Of a stretch of 64,000 nt of DNA, positions 32,621 to 39,943 are shown in pieces. The first letter of the stretch is position 1. Each line of letters opens with the position of its first letter. The notes beneath the pieces were generated by a model that had not been told where the DNA came from, did not search any database, and worked only from the letters and a program-made list of their open reading frames with translations. Both the position numbers and the translations under genes were made by a program. The stretch comes from Ilumatobacter coccineus YM16-304 (GTDB taxonomy: Bacteria; Actinomycetota; Acidimicrobiia; Acidimicrobiales; Ilumatobacteraceae): positions 4,340,001 to 4,404,000 of the forward strand of contig NC_020520.1 of NCBI RefSeq assembly GCF_000348785.1, in the 5' to 3' direction.

Positions 32621-33463
32621 TCAGAAGACGAAGAGGCCGGCGGTTCCGGGGCCGGTGTGAGCGCCGATGCTCGGGCCGATTCGGTACTGGAGTACCTCGG
32701 CCACTCGGTCGTCGCCGGTGACGGCGTCGGTGATGGCGAGCGCCAACGGCCGGCTCGTCGCGTCCGAGGTGCCGACCGCGATGCGAAGACCGGCATCGTC
32801 GCTCGGCGGCCACGCCAGCGCGTCGTCGACCATCGCCTGCACCGCCTCGTCGAGATCGTTCGCGGTGACCAACACCGACAGCTCCGGTCCGGTCATCGCC
32901 AGGACGGGCACTCCGCCCTCCGACGCCTGCTCGACACCCACGCCGGAGGCGCGCCCCGACCGGTCGACGAGGCTCGGCACCCCGACGACGAACGACGTTC
33001 GCAGCGACCCGGCCCGGGAGCGGGCGATCCCAGCAGCAGCGGCCAGGTCGGCACCGTCCTCGATCGCCTGGGCAGCTGCCCACGCGCAACACGAGACACC
33101 GAAGCTGGCGGTACCGGTGTCGATGAGCGTGACCGGCACGTCGATGCTCTGTGCTGCAAGGCGGGCGGAGTTGAGCGTCCCGCTCATCGCCTCCGACACG
33201 TGGATCGACAGGATCTCGGTGGCACCACGGTCGACGAGGCGTCGATACGCGTCGACGAACGCCCCGGGCGCTGGCTGGCTCGTGGAGACGTCGGGCGCGG
33301 CACCATCGCTCCACGCGGCGTAGAACGCGTCGGCATCGAGGTCGACGCCTTCGTGATGCTCGACGCCGTCGATCGTGACGACGAGCGGCACGATCTCGAT
33401 GCGGTGCCGCTCTGCGAGTTCGCGCGGCATCTGGCTGTTGGAATCGACGACGATCCCGATCAT
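32621..33463 (-). CDS. DegV/FakB family fatty-acid-binding protein
   Basis: Protein of 280 aa of the DegV family: IGIVVDSNSQMPREL at the start, then the Ser/Thr motif DVSTSQPAPGAFVDAYRRL, ILSIHVSEAMSGTLNSARLA, and DTGTASFGVSCCAWAAA. FakB members bind a fatty acid and present it for phosphorylation by FakA. No fakA is in the window. The ATG overlaps the plsY stop by 4 bp. PlsY uses acyl-phosphate, the product of the FakA/FakB reaction, so the pairing makes biological sense. Confidence 0.85.
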   Translation of the reverse strand: MIGIVVDSNSQMPRELAERHRIEIVPLVVTIDGVEHHEGVDLDADAFYAAWSDGAAPDVSTSQPAPGAFVDAYRRLVDRGATEILSIHVSEAMSGTLNSARLAAQSIDVPVTLIDTGTASFGVSCCAWAAAQAIEDGADLAAAAGIARSRAGSLRTSFVVGVPSLVDRSGRASGVGVEQASEGGVPVLAMTGPELSVLVTANDLDEAVQAMVDDALAWPPSDDAGLRIAVGTSDATSRPLALAITDAVTGDDRVAEVLQYRIGPSIGAHTGPGTAGLFVF

Positions 33464-34113
33464 GCCGTCGAGGCTTCAGCGAATGCCGTGTCGCTCACGT
33501 CGCCGGCGGCGATGAACCGCTCGGCGATGATCGCGCTCGACAGCAGTGCGCTGATCGGCAACATGATCGTCGGCTTCGGCCCCCAACCGTTGCGCCAGCC
33601 CTTGGCCCACCACACGAACCCGCCGGCGACCCAGACCACGCTCGAGGTGAGCGTCGCTGCGAACGCTCGCTGGCGAAACGTCGGGACTGCGGACGTGGCC
33701 GCGGCGACGGCGACGTCGATCGGAAAGTAGACCGGGAACGTGGCCAGGCACTGCCCGACGCTGGCGGCGACACCCTTGCCACCGCGGAAGCCGTTCCACA
33801 CCGGGTAGCAGTGCCCTGCGACCGATGCCGTGCCGGCGAGGTGGGCCCCCGTCGGGCCGGCGAGGACGCCACCTGCCCCGCACGCCACGACCGCTTTCGA
33901 GATGTCGCCGGCCATCACCGCGATGCCGGCTTTGGTACCGAGCACCTTTCGAGCATTGGCTGCTCCTGGATTCCCGGTCCCGGCGGTGCGGAGGTCGGAT
34001 CCGGTGAGGCGACGAGCGACGATGTCGGCTGTCGACACCGTGCCGAGCAGATAGCCGAGCCCGACCGCCATGGCGAGCCGGTTCGCCTTCCCCCGCCGTC
34101 CTCTGAGTCGCAT
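33460..34113 (-). CDS. plsY: Acyl-phosphate:glycerol-3-phosphate acyltransferase
   Basis: Membrane acyltransferase of 217 aa making 1-acyl-glycerol-3-phosphate. Conserved loops: GTVSTADIVARR, RTAGTGNPGAANARKVLG and GHCYPVWNGFRGGKGVA. About five helices. The ATG at 34113 lies six bases after TATCGT (minus strand, 34120-34125), so it is probably leaderless. It is the first gene of a two-gene operon with the DegV/FakB-like gene, suggesting that exogenous or recycled fatty acids enter phospholipids here. Confidence 0.9.
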   Translation of the reverse strand: MRLRGRRGKANRLAMAVGLGYLLGTVSTADIVARRLTGSDLRTAGTGNPGAANARKVLGTKAGIAVMAGDISKAVVACGAGGVLAGPTGAHLAGTASVAGHCYPVWNGFRGGKGVAASVGQCLATFPVYFPIDVAVAAATSAVPTFRQRAFAATLTSSVVWVAGGFVWWAKGWRNGWGPKPTIMLPISALLSSAIIAERFIAAGDVSDTAFAEASTA

Positions 34114-34338
34114 GAGGCGACGATAGACGCAACGGTCGCGCCGACGATGCGTGCACGCGCGGGCGCTCGTGACTGTTCACATTCACCCACGTTCCGTCGC
34201 TCGGTCGCATGTCGGTTCGTGAGCCGAGAGCGGCTCACGGCGGATCTCTCGCGTTTCGCGACATCGCGCGTGGAACGCCCGACCGCCGCTGTTAGATTCC
34301 TGTTGCTCTCAACGAGAAGAGGTCCACGCCTCGAATAG

Positions 34339-34411
34339 GCCCCCATCGTCTAGTGGCCTAGGACACCACCCTTTCAAGGTGGCGGCACGGGTTCGAATCC
34401 CGTTGGGGGTG
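34339..34411 (+). tRNA. tRNA-Glu (anticodon TTC)
   Basis: 73-nt cloverleaf with acceptor GCCCCCA pairing with TGGGGGT (one G-T pair at the end), anticodon loop CTTTCAA, and T-loop GGTTCGAATCC. CCA is not encoded. A -10-like TAGATT lies at 34293-34298. First of a cluster of three tRNAs. Confidence 0.95.
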
Positions 34412-34471
34412 CGGTGCGGTAACGCACTACACATACACAAGGCAGGTTGACATCTGCTGGGAATACCAACT

Positions 34472-34546
34472 GGTCCCGTGGTGAAGTCAGGAGTTCACGC
34501 CGGCCTGTCAAGCCGGAGGTCGCGGGTTCAAATCCCGTCGGGACCG
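34472..34546 (+). tRNA. tRNA-Asp (anticodon GTC)
   Basis: 75-nt cloverleaf with acceptor GGTCCCG pairing with CGGGACC, anticodon loop CTGTCAA and T-arm GCGGGTTCAAATCCCGT. CCA is encoded directly after it (34547-34549), unlike its neighbours. Confidence 0.95.
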
Positions 34547-34627
34547 CCAACAGGGGCCACTCACCAAGATCCGTCAGCGGATTGCGGAGGGTGGCTTTTG
34601 TTACATACGGAGGGAAACCTCTGGTTT

Positions 34628-34700
34628 GGTCTCGTAGCTCAGTTGGCAGAGCGCTCGCCTGAAAAGTGAGAGGTCACCGGATCGACGCCGGTCGAGACCA
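34628..34700 (+). tRNA. tRNA-Phe (anticodon GAA), integration site
   Basis: 73-nt cloverleaf: acceptor GGTCTCG with CGAGACC, D-arm GCTCAGTTGGCAGAGC, anticodon loop CTGAAAA, T-arm CCGGATCGACGCCGG. The last 47 bases plus one flanking base (34654-34701) are repeated exactly at 36510-36557, the mark of a site-specific insertion into the 3' half of the gene. The gene at this position is complete. Confidence 0.95.
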
Positions 34701-34706
34701 CAACGA

Positions 34707-34749
34707 AAGCCCTGGCAGATCGCTCGCCGATCCGCCAGGGCTTCTTTTG
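34707..34749 (+). terminator. Rho-independent terminator after tRNA-Phe
   Basis: AAGCCCTGGC (34708-34717) pairs with GCCAGGGCTT (34734-34743), with an inner GATCG/CGATC stem, followed by CTTTT. It ends the tRNA transcript. Because it lies inside the repeat-bounded segment it would have come in with the island. Confidence 0.8.
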
Positions 34750-35011
34750 TTCCTAGGCTCGCCCGCAAGTACCCCGCACGAGGACACTGGTCCGTACTGC
34801 GGGACCGTCTCGGCGGCGTTCTCATTCCGCATCTCCGCAGTGCGAGCAGTCTGTGCGATTCGGGCATGCCACCAGTCTGATCGCCTTCATCGATGGCTTA
34901 AGGGAAGATGCATCGGTGGCCGGACGCCCGCCTGCGTGGCGAGCGGCGCCGGTTCAAGGCTCTCGCCGACAAATAGCCGCGCTGTCAACACTGCTTTAGT
35001 GTCTACTGGGG

Positions 35012-35683
35012 ATGGGGAAGCTGCACGACGCAACGACATGGATTCTCAAGTATCTCCGGGTCATCTCTGCTCTCTCCCTCGTGTCGGCCTTCACTTTGGG
35101 TGTCGTATTCGTCGCTCTGCTCGATGGCGATGCCTTCCGAGAGATCGGTGGCGCGCTCATCTCAGGCGCCGTCCTAGGCGGCGCCGTCCTCACGTTCGAA
35201 GAAGCCGCCGAACACCGCCGTCAGACCGTCGCCGACAAGCGCGAGGAGCGCTTCGAACGCAACGCTGACGAACGTGTGGCACGCGAGGACCGCCTGGCCA
35301 TATGGCGCGACATCGACGCCGTCGTGACCCGCGCATTCGTGCCAGTCCTGTCACACCTCGCTGACGGCCCAAAAAATTTGCACTTCCTGGATATGTCCAG
35401 ATCGACGTTCAGCACCAACGTCGTCGCTCCCTTCCACCAAGCCATCAGCAACGAGATCAACCCGCTGCTCGATCGACTCCCCGACCCCTTCGTTCGCCAG
35501 CCTTTCGACCAACTGCTACAAATCGTCAGCAGCCCTGTCGACAATCTGGCGGCGACTGGCGAGGATCTCGTGAGGACGTACGCCGCTATCAACGACCTTG
35601 TTGTACAGATCATCGACGACATCGGTCGGGAGCGAGTTGAGGAACGCGGCGACGTGCATCGACTCGGTTCGCCCGTCAGATAG
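35012..35683 (+). CDS. Orphan membrane protein of the tRNA-Phe island (1)
   Basis: Unrecognised 223-aa protein. Two N-terminal helices (VISALSLVSAFTLGVVFVALL and GGALISGAVLGGAVLTF) are followed by a charged helix, likely a coiled coil (HRRQTVADKREERFERNADE), and a mostly helical cytoplasmic part of about 130 residues. ATG 35012 is the first plausible start after a TAGTGT at about 34997-35002. No catalytic motif is seen. The same design (N-terminal membrane segment, helical cytoplasmic part) occurs in the next gene. Cargo of a mobile element, function unknown. Confidence 0.6.
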   Translation: MGKLHDATTWILKYLRVISALSLVSAFTLGVVFVALLDGDAFREIGGALISGAVLGGAVLTFEEAAEHRRQTVADKREERFERNADERVAREDRLAIWRDIDAVVTRAFVPVLSHLADGPKNLHFLDMSRSTFSTNVVAPFHQAISNEINPLLDRLPDPFVRQPFDQLLQIVSSPVDNLAATGEDLVRTYAAINDLVVQIIDDIGRERVEERGDVHRLGSPVR

Positions 35684-35756
35684 CGCGAGTCGCCCCGAGC
35701 TACACGAGGGTGTCATCGCTCATGCCGGTGACAAGCGTGCTGCGTAGCATGTGAGG

Positions 35757-36419
35757 GTGAATGGCGAGTTCTGGGACTTCACGATCAACTTCGGTGACGT
35801 TCTCCTAGCGTTCGTTGGCGTCGGCGGCGGCGCGTACACCGGGTCGCGGGCGATTCAGACCGCCCGACATCGGGCCGATGTACGGATGCGTCTGTACGAC
35901 AATGTGATCGTCCGCATCAGCACACCGCCATCGATCGTTGACTACGAAGTCGAATCTGAGTTCGATCGCGCTGAGCGGAACTATCAGTCCGCCATCTCCA
36001 CGGCGGTGCGTCTCGTCAGCGTTCTACCGGTGCCGGAGCGGGTCTTGTGGTCACGCTTCGCACGCGAACTAGGCGAATCAGCAGTTTCATCTTTCGAGAA
36101 CCGATACGGCCCCGACAGACTGGACCGACGGAGCAAAGACATCCCGACGCTCAGGGAGACGTTGTTGAACCCTGAGATTTGGCCGCGAGCCGACATCGCG
36201 ACCTCACAGCTCGGAAACACCCTGTCCAGAGGAGCCGCCGAAGACCGAGTTCTCTTGCCCGAGAGGGCTGAACCGTTGCTTGAGTACCTTTCGCTGCACA
36301 TACGGCCCGGATTGCTTCGTCGCCCTCGGCGTCTCTGGACAGCGTGCCTACTCCGACTCGCGGCGGCGAGGCGGTATGTGGCAAGGGCTCGTAGTCGGGC
36401 GCGCCCCGCTCGCGTCTGA
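35757..36419 (+). CDS. Orphan membrane protein of the tRNA-Phe island (2)
   Basis: Unrecognised 220-aa protein starting NGEFWDFTINFGDVLLAF. One hydrophobic segment (about residues 9-28, ending GGGAYTGSRAIQ) precedes a long helical cytoplasmic region with DYEVESEFDRAERNYQS and many arginines, ending in a very basic tail (RYVARARSRARPARV). GTG 35757 lies six bases after TAGCAT (35745-35750), which decides the start. 73 bp follow the first island gene. The two may act together; nothing identifies a reaction. Confidence 0.6.
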   Translation: MNGEFWDFTINFGDVLLAFVGVGGGAYTGSRAIQTARHRADVRMRLYDNVIVRISTPPSIVDYEVESEFDRAERNYQSAISTAVRLVSVLPVPERVLWSRFARELGESAVSSFENRYGPDRLDRRSKDIPTLRETLLNPEIWPRADIATSQLGNTLSRGAAEDRVLLPERAEPLLEYLSLHIRPGLLRRPRRLWTACLLRLAAARRYVARARSRARPARV

Positions 36420-36509
36420 AGGTGCGGCCCTCGCGGCAAGGTTGGCTAGGCCCCTGCGTTCATCCTGCGTCTCGTTCCATCGATGGCTATCTCACCGAGG
36501 GCGACCCGA

Positions 36510-36557
36510 CTCGCCTGAAAAGTGAGAGGTCACCGGATCGACGCCGGTCGAGACCAC
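36510..36557 (+). repeat. Duplicate 3' part of tRNA-Phe (att site)
   Basis: Exact 48-base copy of 34654-34701. It lacks the acceptor 5' strand and D-arm, so it is not a functional tRNA. The bases before it (GGGCGACCCGA) differ from the tRNA gene, marking the island boundary. Confidence 0.9.
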
Positions 36558-36563
36558 GACATC

Positions 36564-36600
36564 GAAGGCCCCTCCCGATCGGGTGGGGCCTTCGTCGTTT
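36564..36600 (+). terminator. Terminator after the att copy
   Basis: GAAGGCCCC-T-CCCGATCGGG-T-GGGGCCTTC (36564-36593) is a long self-pairing stem followed by a T-rich stretch to 36610. It is probably the original terminator of the tRNA-Phe locus, now separated from the gene by the island. The rest to 36691 shows no feature. Confidence 0.7.
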
Positions 36601-36691
36601 TCGTCTTCCGCTCCGCCGAACGAACGCGTCCGGTCGAATCGGCCCGGTGCTGCGTTCCCGGCCGACGGTGACACCGCCGGCCGGGGACGAG

Positions 36692-38800
36692 TCAGCTCGT
36701 GTAGGTCTGGAGCTGTCCGCCGTCGGTGGCGAGCTGCTCGAGGAGCGGCGAGAGCGTCCAGTGCTTGCCACCGAGCGACTCGCTGTAGCCCTTGATCTTC
36801 TCGACGATCTCGGCGAGGCCGACGCTGTCGGCCCAGTGCATCGGACCGCCGCGGTAGACGGGCCAGCCGTAGCCGTTCACCCAGACCACGTCGATGTCGC
36901 TGCCGCGGATGGCGATCTTCTCCTCGAGGATCTTCGCGCCTTCGTTGACCATCGGGTAGAGCAGCCGCTCGAGGATCTCCTGATCGGAGACCTCACGCTG
37001 CTCGTGACCCTTGCTGATCGCGAAGTCCTTGATGAGCTGTTCGACCTCGGGGTCGGGCGTGGCGGCGCGCGTGTCGGGATCGTAGGTGTAGTACCCGCGT
37101 CCGTTCTTCTGGCCGCGACGGCCGTTCTCGCAGAGGATCTCGCGAATCGTCGACGACGACGAGGTCTCTTCCTTCCAGCCGATGTCGAGGCCGGCGAGGT
37201 CGCTCATCGAGAACGGGCCCATCGGGAAACCGAACTCGTACAGGACGTTGTCGACCTGGGCCGGGGTGGCACCTTCCATCAGCATCCGCTCGGCTTCGGC
37301 ACCGCGCATGAACAACATGCGGTTGCCCACGAAGCCCGGACACACGCCGACCATCACGCTGACCTTCTTGATCTTCTTGCCGATCGCCATCGTGGTGGCC
37401 ACGACCGAGTCGGACGACTTGTCGCCGCGCACGTTCTCGAGCAGCTTCATGACGTTGGCCGGGCTGAAGAAGTGCATGCCGATGACGCTCTCGGGGCGGC
37501 TGGTGACCGCTGCGATCTCGTTGACGTCGAGTGCCGACGTGTTCGACGCCAGCAGCGCACCCGGCTTGCAGATCTCGTCGAGCTCCTTGAAGATCGACTT
37601 CTTCAGGTCCATGTCTTCGAACACGGCTTCGATGACCATGTCGCAGTCGGCGAAGTCGGCCTTGTCGGTCGAACCGGTGATGAGCGCCATGCGCTCCTCG
37701 ACCTGCTCGGGCGTGGTCGAGCGCGAACGCTCGTAGTTCTTGCGAACGACGCCGAGTCCACGGTCGAGTGATTCCTGGTCGCGCTCGACGATGGTGACGG
37801 GGATGCCGACGTTGGCGAAGTTCATCGCGATGCCGCCACCCATCGTGCCCGCACCGAGGACGCCCACCTTCTGGACGTCGATGAGCGGCGTGTCTTTCGG
37901 GATGTCGGGGATCTTGTTCGCGGCGCGTTCGGCGAAGAAGTAGTAGCGCTGGGCCGCCGACTGCGGGCCGGTCATGAGCTCCATGAAGAGCTTGCCCTCG
38001 ACCTTCAGGCCCTCGTCGAAAGGCAGGTTGGCCGCTGCTTCGATGCACCGGATGTTGTATTCGGGAGCGAGGAACCCGCGCGTCTTGCGGGCGATGCCCT
38101 TGCGGAAGTCGGCGAAGGTCTGCTCGTCGCCCTTGTGCTGTTCGACCAACTCGTTGCGGTCGCGCACCCGGGTGCGGGGCATGTTTTCGTCGACGGCCTT
38201 GTTGGCGAACGCAACGGCTGCGGCTCGGAGGTCGTCGAGGCTGTCGCTGTCGACCACGTCGTCGACCAGGCCGCCCTCCTTGGCTTCGGCGCTGCTGATG
38301 TGACGACCCGTCGTCATCATCTCGAGCGCCTTGGGCACGCCGACGAGGCGCGGTAGGCGCTGGGTTCCACCGGCGCCGGGGAGCAGACCGAGGTTGACTT
38401 CGGGCAGACCGAACTTCGCCGACGCGACCGACACGCGGTAGTGCGCGCACAGGGCGACTTCGAGGCCGCCGCCGAGGGCGGTGCCGTGGATGGCGGCGAT
38501 GACCGGAACGGGCGCGTCCTCCATGGCCGACTGCACTTCTTGCAGCCCGACGGCTTGCGGGGCGCCGCCGCCGAACTCGCTGATGTCGGCGCCGGCGATG
38601 AACGTGCGGCCGTCGCAGATGACGACGATGGCGGACGCTCCCGATTCGGTGGCTTGCGTGATGCCGTCGAACAGGCCCTGCCGGACGTGCCAACTCAACG
38701 CGTTGACCGGCGGGTTGTTCACGATGACGAGGGCAACGTCGCCGTCTCGCTCCACGCGAACGGACTCGGACACTTGGGTGGATGCAGACGGATCGCTCAT
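36692..38800 (-). CDS. Bifunctional enoyl-CoA hydratase / 3-hydroxyacyl-CoA dehydrogenase (FadJ-type)
   Basis: Multifunctional beta-oxidation enzyme of 702 aa. Residues about 15-200 are a crotonase domain ([54 protein letters not shown]). From about 310, [20 protein letters not shown] starts the NAD-binding domain, with the catalytic region [15 protein letters not shown], then the C-terminal dimer domain. It hydrates enoyl-CoA and oxidises the 3-hydroxy product. Both enoyl-hydratase glutamates appear present. No thiolase is adjacent, so its partner lies elsewhere. Standard length. Confidence 0.93.
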   Translation of the reverse strand: MSDPSASTQVSESVRVERDGDVALVIVNNPPVNALSWHVRQGLFDGITQATESGASAIVVICDGRTFIAGADISEFGGGAPQAVGLQEVQSAMEDAPVPVIAAIHGTALGGGLEVALCAHYRVSVASAKFGLPEVNLGLLPGAGGTQRLPRLVGVPKALEMMTTGRHISSAEAKEGGLVDDVVDSDSLDDLRAAAVAFANKAVDENMPRTRVRDRNELVEQHKGDEQTFADFRKGIARKTRGFLAPEYNIRCIEAAANLPFDEGLKVEGKLFMELMTGPQSAAQRYYFFAERAANKIPDIPKDTPLIDVQKVGVLGAGTMGGGIAMNFANVGIPVTIVERDQESLDRGLGVVRKNYERSRSTTPEQVEERMALITGSTDKADFADCDMVIEAVFEDMDLKKSIFKELDEICKPGALLASNTSALDVNEIAAVTSRPESVIGMHFFSPANVMKLLENVRGDKSSDSVVATTMAIGKKIKKVSVMVGVCPGFVGNRMLFMRGAEAERMLMEGATPAQVDNVLYEFGFPMGPFSMSDLAGLDIGWKEETSSSSTIREILCENGRRGQKNGRGYYTYDPDTRAATPDPEVEQLIKDFAISKGHEQREVSDQEILERLLYPMVNEGAKILEEKIAIRGSDIDVVWVNGYGWPVYRGGPMHWADSVGLAEIVEKIKGYSESLGGKHWTLSPLLEQLATDGGQLQTYTS

Positions 38801-38840
38801 AGCCCACAGTCAAGCACCCGGCGGCCGATCGGTTCGATTC

Positions 38841-38878
38841 TTCTCCGACCTACCAGCTCTTCTCCGACCTACCAGCTC
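38841..38878. repeat. Exact 19-bp tandem duplication at the deaminase stop
   Basis: TTCTCCGACCTACCAGCTC occurs twice in direct succession (38841-38859 and 38860-38878). The duplication copies the last codons and the stop of the deaminase gene, so the second stop lies just downstream of the used one on the minus strand. Probably a replication slip. Confidence 0.85.
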
Positions 38879-39513
38879 GCCAGCTCGCTCGCGATCGCGT
38901 GATAGGCGTCGGACACCGAGTCCGCCTCGCGCACCTCGGCCAGTTCTGGCGCAGTGGCGAGTCGTTGGGCGACCGCCGCGAGTTCTGGGGTGTCGCGCCT
39001 GGCGGCGATCGCCGCGTTGCTCTCCGGGCTCTCGGCGAGGGTGAAGGTCATCGGCAGCAGTCGGGCGAATCGAGCGATCGCTTCATCGAGCGGACCCGTT
39101 CGTCCCGGCTTGCGAGTGCGTGTGTATTCGTGGTGTTGCCAGAGCCCGTCGAGGTCGTCGAAGAACTCGTCGTGGGCGGCGAAATGGACGTGCTCGACGT
39201 TGAGCTGGATCGCGGTGGCCGAGCACATCAGACACGGCTCGAGTGTGGTGTAGAGGTGCAACCCGCGGGCGAAGAACGGCTCCATCGCGGCGAACGCGTT
39301 CATCTCGGCGTGTGCGAGAAAGTTCCCGCCGATCGTGCGCGACGCCGGTTGCTGCTCGGTGACTCGGTTGCGACCGGTCGACACGACGTCGCCGGTGCCC
39401 GGGTCGACGAGCGCTGCACCGATGCCGTAGTTGCCGGAGCGGAACGACGCCCACGCTTCGTCGAACACCACCCGCCACGGATGCCCCAGCTCCTCGATTC
39501 CCAACGCCCCCAT
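38869..39513 (-). CDS. Zinc-dependent cytidine/guanine-type deaminase family protein
   Basis: Deaminase-fold protein of 214 aa. The zinc site is LAHAEMNAFAAM (His, catalytic Glu) with EPCLMCSATAIQLN (two Cys). It has the N-terminal VFDEAWASFRSGNYGIGAALVDPGTGDVVSTGRNR region in several conserved pieces, as in nucleoside and base deaminases including guanine deaminase and TadA relatives. Substrate unknown. ATG 39513 follows GGGAGGA by seven bases, a strong ribosome site; the frame also runs open through the repeat array upstream, but that is not needed for the fold. Confidence 0.85.
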   Translation of the reverse strand: MGALGIEELGHPWRVVFDEAWASFRSGNYGIGAALVDPGTGDVVSTGRNRVTEQQPASRTIGGNFLAHAEMNAFAAMEPFFARGLHLYTTLEPCLMCSATAIQLNVEHVHFAAHDEFFDDLDGLWQHHEYTRTRKPGRTGPLDEAIARFARLLPMTFTLAESPESNAAIAARRDTPELAAVAQRLATAPELAEVREADSVSDAYHAIASELASW

Positions 39514-39527
39514 CACCCGATCCTCCC

Positions 39528-39886
39528 ACAACGACCACATCGAGCCTGGCCAAAAATCACCCCCACACGACCACATCGAGCCTGGCCAAAAATCACCCCC
39601 ACGCGACGACATTTGGCCTGGCCAGAAATCACCCCGACGCGACGACATTTGGCCTGGCCAGAAATCACCCTCACGCGACCACTTTGAGCCTGGGCAAAAA
39701 TCACCCTCACGCGACCACATTTGGCCTGGGCAAAAATCACCCCCACGCGACCACTTTGAGCCTGGGCAGAAATCACCCTCACGCGACGACATTTGGCCTG
39801 GGCAGAAATCACCCTCACGCGACCACTTTGAGCCTGGGCAGAAATCACCCTCACGCGACGACATTTGGCCTGGGCGGAAATCGCCG
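39528..39886. repeat. Tandem array 2: ten 36-bp units
   Basis: Ten direct repeats with a strict 36-bp period, starting near 39528 and then at 39564, 39600, and so on to 39852. Units begin CACGCGAC and end AAATCACCC, as in array 1, with GCCTGGGCAG in the middle. Two subtypes, ACATTTGGCCTGG and ACTTTGAGCCTGG, alternate in the right half, giving a 72-bp higher order. The first and last units are degenerate. It occupies the gap 39514-39943 between the deaminase start and the mmpL stop, with no gene seen there. Confidence 0.9.
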
Positions 39887-39943
39887 TTTGGGGGGCGCGG
39901 TGGTTGCTGGCCTGGGTAGGGGTCGCCCTGTGGTGGGCGAGGG

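Larger units (their letters stand above)
34654..36557. mobile_element. Small island bounded by a 48-bp tRNA-Phe direct repeat
   Basis: The 48-bp sequence from the anticodon stem to one base past the tRNA end occurs at 34654-34701 and 36510-36557 without a mismatch, 1856 bp apart. These look like attL and attR of a tRNA-integrating element. Between them are two orphan genes (35012-35683, 35757-36419) and no integrase, so it is either a remnant or an element moved in trans. Each end copy is followed by its own terminator. The 310 bases 34702-35011 hold only the terminator and no gene I can support. Confidence 0.75.

Noticed and set aside
34702-35011. Small gene or RNA at the left end of the island
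   Set aside because: Apart from the tRNA terminator I see no frame with a start signal or any stable conserved structure.
36510-36557. A second tRNA gene
   Set aside because: Only the 3' part (anticodon arm onward) is present; the acceptor 5' strand and D-arm are missing, so it is an att-type remnant.
39514-39864. N-terminal 12-residue-repeat extension of the deaminase through array 2
   Set aside because: The frame is open because the period is a multiple of three, but a strong ribosome site (GGGAGGA) precedes ATG 39513 and the deaminase fold is complete without the extension. Array 1 is not in frame with a gene in this way.
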